A stretch of 64,000 nucleotides of DNA from contig OY759970.1 in the NCBI GenBank assembly GCA_963662965.1, forward strand, positions 3,224,001 through 3,288,000. Direction: 5' to 3'. This DNA comes from DTWD01 sp963662965. GTDB lineage: Bacteria > Acidobacteriota > Vicinamibacteria > Vicinamibacterales > UBA8438. Positions 7,580 to 14,776 of this stretch are shown here, piece after piece (positions within the stretch are counted from its first letter, which is position 1; the number at the start of each line of letters is the position of its first letter). The notes beneath the pieces were generated by a model that saw nothing but the letters and a program-made list of their open reading frames with translations, searched no databases and was not told where the DNA came from. The position numbers and the translations under genes are program-made.

Positions 7580-9278
7580 TTCGAGCCTCAAACTCACTGC
7601 AGTAACCCTCGATGAGTTTCTCGCCGAAGATCTTGCCGACGATGCGACGCATCAGTCCCTTGAGGGTCGGGCTCGACAGGAATCGCAGCGACCGAATGGC
7701 ATCCTCCTTGTAGGCTTCGAGGAGGTCCTCGGTCTTGTCGAGCACCCCGCACGTCGTCACGATGCGGCGAACGTCCTCTTGGAGGCCGGGGGCGCCAGAC
7801 CGGATTATCGATGCGATTCGATCCTTCTCCGCACCCTCGACACGCTTGTGCGCGATGGCGAGAATGAGCGACAGGCGAACTTGGGCCAGGTCGTCGGAAT
7901 CGGCTTCGCCCCGGAAGTCCTCGAGGTCGTCCTTGATCTGATAGGCGATGCCGAGCGATTCGCTGTATTTGCACAGGACGTCGTGCGTCTCTGCGTCGGC
8001 GCGCCCCAGGATTGCGCCCAGCCGCAACGCTACCTCGAACGCGGCCGCCGTTTTCTGACGGAAGATGTCCAGGACCTGGATGGAGGGGAGCGGCTCCGGG
8101 TTCCGTGCCCACAGCAGCTCGCGGCCCTGGCCGCGGCTGAGCGTCACATGACCCCGCGCGGCGACCGCCGTCATCTCTGCGTTATCGAGCTCCGCGAGCA
8201 GCCGATAGCCCTCGCCCACCAGGAAATCGCCGACATTCAGGGCGACCGCGATCCCGACCTCGGCGTGCAGCGTCGGGCTGCCGTAGCGCTGGTCGTCGCC
8301 ATCCTCGATATCGTCGTGTATCAACGACGCCTTGTGGAAGCACTCGATCGCGACGGCCGCCTTCTTCACGGCCGCCGTGATCGCGGGCTCGCCGCCCGCC
8401 CGGTCGCTCTCGAGCGCCATGTAGGTGCACGCGGCGAGATACGGGCGCCAGCGCTTGCCACCCTTGAGCAGCCACTCACGCGCGATCTGGGCGGTCTCGT
8501 CCTCGGCCTCGCCCATGATGGCTGCGAGCGAATCCTTCGCGAACCACCCGCGAACCTCGGTCTTGAGCGCGTCGAGGTCGAGGCGATACGTCTTGTCGTC
8601 GGATGTCAGGTGGATCAGGTCCCAGACCCAGTCGAGGTCGACCGTCGTATTGACGCAGTCGTCCTGCAGCAGCGGAATGGCGACGCCGGGGATGGCCGCC
8701 GCCTCCATGTGCGGGAAACATTTCTCCAGCACGTTGATACAGCTGACGCCGACGATCGCCTCGATCTTTCCCGTCTCGATCATCGACCGCACGATCGCCG
8801 ATCCCTCGGCCACTAGCACCGCGTAGCCCAGACGCTCGGCCTCGACGGTCAGGTCCTGGATGGAGCAGAGGCCGCACTCCTTGCAGAGCAGGCCGAATTC
8901 GTCGAACGGGGCCGGGCACCGTTCTTCCACCCGCAGGCACTTCGGAATCAGCAGGAGCCGCCGGTCATACGGAATCTGCGCCAGTGAATCCCGCCAGGCG
9001 GCATTGCTGACCAGAATGGAGGCGTAGTCGCGGTAGACCGGGTCGAGGCCGGCCTCCGCCATGACCCCGCCGGTGTGTTCCCGGAGCTCGTCCAGGGTGA
9101 GCGGGGGAATCGCACCGACCTTCTTGACGTAGTCCTCGGCGACGCGCTTCAGTCGGATCCGCGCCTGCTTGTCGTCGGGGATGTTCGACTGCGCCGGTCG
9201 GTATGTCTGCCGGGACACCGGGACGGGGAGCGACACCATGCGGTTCTCGAGTTCCTCCGTTGTGTTTATCTGATTCAC
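7530..9278 (-). CDS. DUF116-polyprenyl synthase fusion
   Basis: A 582-residue two-domain protein. Residues ~105-225 match DUF116: C114, C121 and the cluster 'CKECGLC' (C132, C135, C138), then C180, C187 and C208 in 'DDCVNTTVD', a pattern that suggests metal or Fe-S binding. Residues ~250-560 form an all-trans isoprenyl diphosphate synthase with 'GGKRWRP' (273-279), first DDxxD as DDIED (322-326) and second as DDLED (450-454), both intact. The residues 4 and 5 before the first motif are Ser and Ala, not aromatic, which fits a product of C20 or longer. Start is GTG 9278, 6 bp after the radical SAM stop; ATG at codon 14 is an alternative. Joining DUF116 to a prenyl synthase is unusual. Confidence 0.92.
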   Translation of the reverse strand: MNQINTTEELENRMVSLPVPVSRQTYRPAQSNIPDDKQARIRLKRVAEDYVKKVGAIPPLTLDELREHTGGVMAEAGLDPVYRDYASILVSNAAWRDSLAQIPYDRRLLLIPKCLRVEERCPAPFDEFGLLCKECGLCSIQDLTVEAERLGYAVLVAEGSAIVRSMIETGKIEAIVGVSCINVLEKCFPHMEAAAIPGVAIPLLQDDCVNTTVDLDWVWDLIHLTSDDKTYRLDLDALKTEVRGWFAKDSLAAIMGEAEDETAQIAREWLLKGGKRWRPYLAACTYMALESDRAGGEPAITAAVKKAAVAIECFHKASLIHDDIEDGDDQRYGSPTLHAEVGIAVALNVGDFLVGEGYRLLAELDNAEMTAVAARGHVTLSRGQGRELLWARNPEPLPSIQVLDIFRQKTAAAFEVALRLGAILGRADAETHDVLCKYSESLGIAYQIKDDLEDFRGEADSDDLAQVRLSLILAIAHKRVEGAEKDRIASIIRSGAPGLQEDVRRIVTTCGVLDKTEDLLEAYKEDAIRSLRFLSSPTLKGLMRRIVGKIFGEKLIEGYCSEFEARNAASRAPGTQSPAGSR

Positions 9279-9284
9279 GGCTTC

Positions 9285-10490
9285 CTAGGTGTAGGCACCA
9301 AATCCGAAGAACCAGTGCTTCTTAGCGAAACGATAGATCCAGTTCTCTTCCGGAATCTCGTTCCCTGGATTGTACTGGCTGGGCCGGGACCGTAGCCCGT
9401 CCAACTCGGCCCTCGCGGTCTGGCGAATCGTGGTGTCCACGCCGCCGTGGCGCTCGACGATTTCCTTGAGGAGATCGGGTCGCTCCAGCACGATACAGCC
9501 GCGCGTCGCGTCTGCCGCCGTGCGGCGGAAATCCTGCAACAGGGGCGACTCCGTCATGGTCTTGTAGAGGTCGCCGTCGTTGTCCTGGATCTTCTCAGTG
9601 GCAAATTGAATGATCGGGCACGGCTCTACGTCGCCAAACGGACCAATGTGGTGGCTGATACCGGTGGCCGCCGGACAGAGCGCCTCACCCTTGTCGTCCC
9701 AGTAGGCGTCGATGAGCCCGATTGGTTTTCGATTCCGCATGTCCATGACGAACCGGCGGACCTTCAGCACCTGTTCCGGGGTGAGCGCGAGCTGTGGGTT
9801 TGGCACGGGCCCCACGACGCGGTAGGTGTGAAACCAGCAGTAGTGCACACCCATCGCGATCAGCTCGTCGATCCACTCCTCTCGCACGAGGTCATCGATG
9901 TTGGTCTGACATACACTCGTGGCGACGCCGGTGATCAGGCCGTGCCGGACGCTGGCACGAATCCCGTCGAGGGTCCGGTTGAGGACGCCCGTCCGCCCGC
10001 GCCGCGTATCGCTAATCGATGCGGTGCCTTCCACACTGATGAGCGGCGTCGCATTGCCCGCGTCGTGCAGTTGTCGGGCCATCGCATCCGTGATGGGATG
10101 GCCGTTCGTAAAGATCTGGAAGTAACAATCCGGGTGCGCCTTGAGAATCCGGATCAGGTCCGGATGCATGAACGGTTCGCCACCCAAGATGCCGAAGAAG
10201 CTATTCCCATGCTGCTTCGCGTTGGTGATCAGCCGGTTCATGTCGTCGAAGCTGATCAGGTGCTGCGGTTTGTCGACGTCCACCCAGCACCCCTGACACC
10301 GGAGATTGCAGCTGTTGGTGATGGAGATGTAGAGGAACGGCGGGAAGGTGATGCCCTGGCGCAGACGTCGTTTGAAGCGTTGGACGGACCGGACACCTTT
10401 GTAGCCGCAGTTGTAGGCGAACTTCCAGAGCAAGCGCGCGTCGGTGGACCGCACCGTCCTGTACCCAAGGCCGATCGTGGCGTTCAACAT
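9285..10490 (-). CDS. Radical SAM protein with SPASM-like C-terminal cysteines
   Basis: About 401 residues. The radical SAM motif C-x3-C-x2-C lies at C61, C65, C68 in 'SITNSCNLRCQGCWVD', followed by the GGEP motif in 'GILGGEPFMHPDL'. The C-terminal part has 'ALCPAATGISHHIGPFGD' and 'VEPCPIIQFA', resembling the auxiliary-cluster region of MoaA/SPASM or HpnH-type enzymes. HpnH joins adenosine to a hopanoid, so a similar C-C bond formation on the cyclase product is a reasonable guess, but the protein is not clearly HpnH. ATG 10490 (17 bp after the ferredoxin stop) gives the best N-terminus; a GTG at 10520 would overlap the ferredoxin gene by 13 bp. Confidence 0.85.
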   Translation of the reverse strand: MLNATIGLGYRTVRSTDARLLWKFAYNCGYKGVRSVQRFKRRLRQGITFPPFLYISITNSCNLRCQGCWVDVDKPQHLISFDDMNRLITNAKQHGNSFFGILGGEPFMHPDLIRILKAHPDCYFQIFTNGHPITDAMARQLHDAGNATPLISVEGTASISDTRRGRTGVLNRTLDGIRASVRHGLITGVATSVCQTNIDDLVREEWIDELIAMGVHYCWFHTYRVVGPVPNPQLALTPEQVLKVRRFVMDMRNRKPIGLIDAYWDDKGEALCPAATGISHHIGPFGDVEPCPIIQFATEKIQDNDGDLYKTMTESPLLQDFRRTAADATRGCIVLERPDLLKEIVERHGGVDTTIRQTARAELDGLRSRPSQYNPGNEIPEENWIYRFAKKHWFFGFGAYT

Positions 10491-10507
10491 AATCGCAGTC
10501 GTTGGGG

Positions 10508-11383
10508 TCAGATGCCCCACTCATCTACAGACGGGGCGGGCCGAGAATCCTTCACGGTCTGGGACCGGGCTTGCCGCTTGGCAAGCTTTGCCTTGGCTCT
10601 GGCGGCACGCTCCTCGATGTCCTCCGCCGAGGGGAGGGTCATCAGGACCTCCTCCGGTATATCGAGCTCCTTCTTCAGTTTACCCAAACAGCGCTTGCGC
10701 TCGAGCAGCGCCTTCGATTCATCTCGCTCGGTGGAGAACCGCTTTCGCGCCTCGCGCTGGCGCGTGCGCAGCGACCCATAGAGGTCGCCCCCGAGGAGCG
10801 TCGTGATGTCGACCTTCATCGCCTCGCGCTGCACGTCCTGCTCCCGGACCACGTCGCCGTTGATCGGACCCTTCGTATACTTCGGGAAGAGAATGGCCAC
10901 TTCGGGGCAGACGCGCGAGCAGGCCGGACAGTCCGTCTTGCAGTTGTCCTGGTTCTGCACCGTGATGTTCTGTTGCGCGTCCACGCCATAGACGTCGAAC
11001 AGACAGAACGTCAGGCACTGCATGCAGTTCGTGCACCGATCGAAATCGATCACCGGGAACCAGGGCTTCCAGGCCTCGAGCCGTCGCGCGCCGGTCTTCG
11101 CGCAGACTTCCCGCGCCGCGTCGAGCGCGTCCACGTCGGCCAGATTTCGGACGTGCACGTCAGCGTCGGCCGCGAAGACCGGCGGATGCTCCAGAAGTCC
11201 CAGGACGAGGAGCGGTGCGTTATCTGATGGCGCCACCTCCTGGCCCACCACGGGCCGGGTGACTTCGAAGCCATCGTCCAGCAGAGAGGCGAGCGCCTCG
11301 TAGCGTGCTTCGTTCCCGAGCGGAGTGCTCCCCGGACCTTCGTAGAGGACGACTCGCAGGTTCGTGCCTTCGGTGCGGCTCAC
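10508..11383 (-). CDS. Two-[4Fe-4S] ferredoxin-like protein
   Basis: A 291-residue cytoplasmic protein carrying a bacterial-type ferredoxin core: C117, C120, C123, C127 in 'RCTNCMQCLTFC' and C148, C152, C155, C159 in 'CKTDCPACSRVCPE'. The ~110 residues before the core and the ~130 charged, helix-prone residues after it (rich in Arg, Lys, Glu) are not recognised and may bind a partner. GTG 11383 overlaps the preceding stop as GTGA (11380-11383), which fixes the start; the longer open frame to 11524 is spurious. It is the obvious electron donor or wire for the radical SAM and HdrA-like proteins of the operon. Confidence 0.85.
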   Translation of the reverse strand: MSRTEGTNLRVVLYEGPGSTPLGNEARYEALASLLDDGFEVTRPVVGQEVAPSDNAPLLVLGLLEHPPVFAADADVHVRNLADVDALDAAREVCAKTGARRLEAWKPWFPVIDFDRCTNCMQCLTFCLFDVYGVDAQQNITVQNQDNCKTDCPACSRVCPEVAILFPKYTKGPINGDVVREQDVQREAMKVDITTLLGGDLYGSLRTRQREARKRFSTERDESKALLERKRCLGKLKKELDIPEEVLMTLPSAEDIEERAARAKAKLAKRQARSQTVKDSRPAPSVDEWGI

Positions 11384-11694
11384 GTCACGAGCTCCCTCAC
11401 GACGTCTGCGGCGGAGTCCTCGCGCATATTCAGCACGGTGACACCTCCGTCTGGAAGCGGCGCGCCGGCGGCGTGAAACAGCCATTTGACGGCGCGTGGA
11501 TAGCAGGCCGCGATCTTCGTACATCCGCCGTCAGCGATCTTCTTCAGGCCCGGATCGCGCCGCGCCGACATGTCGCACAGGTCAGCCACGGCGTCGAAGG
11601 CTAGACCCGAATCGCTGAGTTGTCGCAACACCGTCTGCTTCACGTCCCTCGGCACGACCTTCGCGTAGGTGCAGTTGCAGTAGAGGATCTTCAT
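11380..11694 (-). CDS. Small HdrA N-terminal-domain-like Cys protein
   Basis: A 104-residue protein with five cysteines: C6 and C8 in 'LYCNCTYAK', C40 in 'ADLCDMSARRDP', C58 and C64 in 'KIAACYPRAVKWLF'. The order C-x-C, then a Cys followed by a downstream 'AACxPR', resembles the N-terminal Fe-S domain of heterodisulfide reductase subunit A, which has a similar AAC-x-PR turn. The similarity is a pattern I see by eye and is not proven. ATG 11694 overlaps the GTPase stop by one base (TGATG) and the end overlaps the ferredoxin start as GTGA, implying translation coupling and perhaps a complex with that ferredoxin. Confidence 0.6.
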   Translation of the reverse strand: MKILYCNCTYAKVVPRDVKQTVLRQLSDSGLAFDAVADLCDMSARRDPGLKKIADGGCTKIAACYPRAVKWLFHAAGAPLPDGGVTVLNMREDSAADVVRELVT

Positions 11695-12791
11695 CAGGTC
11701 ATCCTGTGGGTCGGCACCGGCCGCGCCGGCTTGAACTGCTCCAAGTGCTCGATGTTGGTCTCGATTCCGGGGAGGGTCGCGACGGCACCGCGGGTCACCG
11801 CTTCGAGCAACACCGGATCGGCTTCGGCTCGAAGGTTGATGATCAGCGCCCCCCCATCGACCTGGTCGAGCAGCGATTCACGCAAGTCGGGTTCGCCATC
11901 GTTTCCCACCAGGCTGACGACCGAGAGCGTCCCGGTGCCGTCGTGAGAGTCGAGCGTCGCCTTGAGATGGGCGATATTTCCACCTTGCGCGACGACACGG
12001 TCGCGGATGTCATCAACCAGAGCCACCAGTGACTGGTTGCCATCGAACGGTCGATCGGCCTTTAGACGCACGGTGCAGTTGAGCCAGCCGAGTAGCGCCT
12101 CCCCCTCGGCGTACGTATCGTAATTTATCTCCAGGGACCGTGACACGCTCCCGTCCCCTGAGAGCATGGCCCCAAACCACGGCTCGAGTCCCGTGCCCTG
12201 CTTCGCCGAACAGACGAACGTTTGCGCGTGGGGAAACGCTTCTTCGACGGCGAGGACGACGCGCTCGAGAAGATCCGGCGGGTGCGCGTCGCACTTGTTG
12301 ACGACGATGAAGTCTGCCTCCTCCAACTGCTTACGATACACGTAGGTCACCTTCTCTGAGAAATTACGGCCTTCCCTCAGCCCGAGGATCCGCGCCGCGC
12401 GTCCCGGATCGATCAGCACGCTGAGGGGGGCGACCGAGAACCGCTCCCCATAAATCCGGCGCAGTGGATAGGAGACCGTGGCCACCAAGTCGGTACAGCT
12501 TCCCACCGGCTCGGCGAGAAACAGATCAGGCGTTGACGTGCGCGTCAGGTTCTGCGCCGCTTCGAGCAGTGAGTCGAACCGGCAGCAGAAACAGCCACCA
12601 GTGATTTCTTCGACAGCAAAACCCTTCGACCGGAGCAGTGTGGTGTCGACGAGCCCGCTGCTTTGGTCGTTGCAGATGAGTCCGACTCGCTGTCCGGAGT
12701 CGGTGAGATGTCGCGCCAAGCGGTCCATGGCAGTGGTCTTGCCCGCGCCGAGGAAACCGCCAACCATGATATAGCGACACCGATTACTCAT
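11694..12791 (-). CDS. CobW/COG0523-type GTPase
   Basis: A 365-residue P-loop GTPase of the CobW family of metal chaperones. It shows Walker A 'GGFLGAGKTT' (11-20), the family's metal-binding CxCC motif as 'GGCFCC' (C67, C69, C70) and the G4 motif 'NKCD' (165-168). ATG 12791 lies 8 bp inside the end of the lipoyl-protein gene; the frame extending to 12875 is an artefact of that overlap. In this setting it could load or insert a metal into one of the operon's metalloproteins, such as the Fe-ADH or DUF116 domain. No zinc-uptake regulator site was seen, so a role in zinc starvation is not supported. Confidence 0.9.
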   Translation of the reverse strand: MSNRCRYIMVGGFLGAGKTTAMDRLARHLTDSGQRVGLICNDQSSGLVDTTLLRSKGFAVEEITGGCFCCRFDSLLEAAQNLTRTSTPDLFLAEPVGSCTDLVATVSYPLRRIYGERFSVAPLSVLIDPGRAARILGLREGRNFSEKVTYVYRKQLEEADFIVVNKCDAHPPDLLERVVLAVEEAFPHAQTFVCSAKQGTGLEPWFGAMLSGDGSVSRSLEINYDTYAEGEALLGWLNCTVRLKADRPFDGNQSLVALVDDIRDRVVAQGGNIAHLKATLDSHDGTGTLSVVSLVGNDGEPDLRESLLDQVDGGALIINLRAEADPVLLEAVTRGAVATLPGIETNIEHLEQFKPARPVPTHRMT

Positions 12792-13236
12792 GGCGTTTCC
12801 CGAGCATCTTGTCGATCGTGGTGTCGAGGAGGGTGACGTATCCCTGAACGTCCATGCAGTCGGCGTCCGGCTCACCGTGCACTTCTAACAACCAGCCTCT
12901 CGCATAGGGTGCGTTCGTGAGCAGCGCAATATCGTCGTCGAGTCCGGGATTGAACCGCTCAAAGCGACCCGACAACGGCGAGAAAATGTCAGTCACAGCC
13001 TTGAACCCCTCAACCCAACCGACGACCTGACCGGTGTCGACGGTTTGGCCCGGTTCGGTCTCGAAGCCGACCTCAACGATCTCACCGAGCATGCGGGTCG
13101 CGAACTTGGTGAAGCCGACGCGCCAGCAGCCGTCGGGTTGGCGCTCCAGCCAGCTATGACCCGCTGTGTAGAGTCGGTGTCCCAGGAGGCGCGTGGCGAA
13201 CCGGGAGCGCTTGTAGTGAACCTCTCCGGACGTCAT
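12784..13236 (-). CDS. GcvH-like lipoyl-domain protein
   Basis: A 150-residue protein resembling glycine cleavage H protein. The lipoyl-lysine hairpin is 'GWVEGFKAVTDIFSPLSG' with K79 as the predicted modified residue, compared with the VES-x-KA-x-x-D-hydrophobic-x-x-P-x-SG motif of GcvH. No gcvT, gcvP, lplA, lipA or lipB is in the window, so it is unlikely to serve glycine cleavage here. GcvH-like lipoate-binding proteins act as sulfur carriers in sHdr pathways, which is interesting beside an HdrA-like protein and a cysteine desulfurase. It is the first gene of the operon; the 68 bp before it separate it from the divergent ATPase gene. Confidence 0.85.
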   Translation of the reverse strand: MTSGEVHYKRSRFATRLLGHRLYTAGHSWLERQPDGCWRVGFTKFATRMLGEIVEVGFETEPGQTVDTGQVVGWVEGFKAVTDIFSPLSGRFERFNPGLDDDIALLTNAPYARGWLLEVHGEPDADCMDVQGYVTLLDTTIDKMLGKRHE

Positions 13237-13304
13237 GCTGGTGGCACGGTGGCCGACGGTGTCGGTGCGAACAAGCGACCTATGTTATCAATGATGTAGG
13301 GAAC

Positions 13305-14633
13305 GTGTGCGAGGACTACTACCGTTTCACGCGTCAGCCGTTCAGTTTGACGCCCGACCCGGAGTTCTTGTTCAAGAGCCCGTCCCACCAGGCGGCGCTC
13401 GACCAGCTGCTCCGTGGGATCTGGCGGGGGGAAGGATTTCTCCTCCTGAGCGGCGACGTCGGCACCGGTAAGACCACGGTCTGTCGAACCCTGGTCGAAC
13501 AGCTCGGCAAGCGGGTGTTCACGGCGCTCGTCAGCAATCCGTTCGTCACGCAGGACGAGTTGCTCCGGGTCTTGTTGCTCGACTTTGGCGTGGTCAGTCG
13601 TGCGGAATCGCGGACCAGTTCCTTTACGCTGGCCACCCAGCAGCAGCTGCTCGACACCTTGAACGAGTTTCTCCTGTCGTTGGCCGGCGTCGGCGCGACG
13701 GCGGCGGTGATCGTCGACGAGGCCCAGAATCTCTCGCCGCAGTTCCTCGAAGGCATCCGTCTGCTGTCGAATCTGGAGACCCGACAACCGCAAGCTGCTG
13801 CAATTGCTCCTCGTCGGACAGCCCGAGCTCGTGGCGACACTTGAGGACGACGGCATGCGTCAGCTGCGCCAGCGCATCGCGCGACGCTTGGAGCTCACCC
13901 CGCTGAGCCGCGACGAGGTCGGACAGTACATCGCGTACCGGTTACGCCTCGCGAGCGGCGAGCGGGGAGTCGTCTTCAACGACGGGGCGATCGACCTCGT
14001 GTACGAGTTCAGCGGTGGCGTGCCGCGAAAGTCAACCTTATCTGCGATCGGTCCCTCGAGGCGGGGTTCCAAGCGCTTTCGCCGGGCATTAACAAGGACC
14101 TCGTCCTCAAGGCTGCGGCGTTGCTCGATCTCGCCCGCGAGGCGGTTACCCCGACGGCGCCGCCCCGCCACCTGCCGGTCTGGCCGTCAGCCGTCCGGCG
14201 GCGCCTCGGGCCGTCCGTACGGTGGGCGACCGTGGCCGCCGGTATCGCGATCGGTGTCGGGGTCGGCATCGGCGGCACGGAATGGGTCAGCCGGTTGGTC
14301 AGTGGTGATCCGCCGGCGGGGCAGGGTGCGCCGATCAGTCAGGCCGTGTCACCGGTCCAGCAGCCGGGCGAGCTCGGCAACGACGGCGCCGCGCCGACGG
14401 CGACGTTCGACGTCCACGCCGCATTCTTTCCTGACGAAGCCGGGGCGGCGCAGACCGCCGCGATGCTGCGGGACTTCGGATACCGTGCTGACATTGGTGC
14501 CGAGACGGCGGAGGGGGTGCCGGTGGTCGTCGGGCCGTTTTCCACCTTCGAGACCACCCGCCTCGTCGAGGACGAGCTCCGGTCGAGGCTGCATTTCAGC
14601 GATGTAACGACGGTCGCCGTGCCTGCTCGGTGA
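13305..14633 (+). pseudogene. ExeA/GspA-like AAA ATPase with SPOR-like end, frameshifted
   Basis: Read across two frame changes this is one ~440-residue protein: an ExeA-type ATPase ('RQPFSLTPDPEFLF', Walker A 'SGDVGTGKTT', Walker B 'AAVIVDEAQNL'), a single membrane segment (about 14235-14280, 'VAAGIAIGVGVGIG') and a C-terminal SPOR-like domain ('FFPDEAGAAQTAAMLRDFGY'). It would couple ATP to envelope assembly at the inner membrane and may bind peptidoglycan. One extra C in a CCC run near 13783-13786 and one missing A in an AAA run near 14030 break the frame. Both are homopolymer changes and the rest is intact, so a consensus error is as likely as real inactivation. Start is GTG 13305, since no better start precedes 'CEDYYRFTRQPF'. 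Confidence 0.75.
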
Positions 14634-14643
14634 CGGCGCTCCC

Positions 14644-14739
14644 GGTTCAAGGTTCAGACGGAAATCGCATCGGTTCAAGGTTCAAGGTTCAAGGTCGAGA
14701 ACTTTGAACAAATACGGCGTCCGCGTTGAACCCTGAACC
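14644..14739. repeat. ggttcaa word repeats with inverted match, between convergent genes
   Basis: The word ggttcaa recurs at 14644-14657 and three times at 14672-14693, and its reverse complement appears as gttgaaccctgaacc near 14724-14738. The two arms could pair and act as a bidirectional terminator between the convergent ATPase and parE genes. There is no U-run typical of a canonical Rho-independent terminator. Confidence 0.55.
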
Positions 14740-14776
14740 AGCGCCGATTCTGTCGTGAACCGATGAGCTGTTCGCC

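Noticed and set aside
12784..13236. Glycine cleavage system H protein with its normal role
   Set aside because: No gcvT or gcvP is nearby and the gene heads an unrelated Fe-S/isoprenoid operon, so only the fold is claimed.
13780..14035. Programmed frameshifting in the ATPase gene
   Set aside because: No slippery heptamer or downstream structure stands out, and both changes are single-base differences in homopolymers, which fit error or mutation better.
14644..14739. Possible CRISPR array in the ggttcaa repeats
   Set aside because: The words are 7-8 bp with no spacers, there are no cas genes, and similar tracts occur elsewhere.
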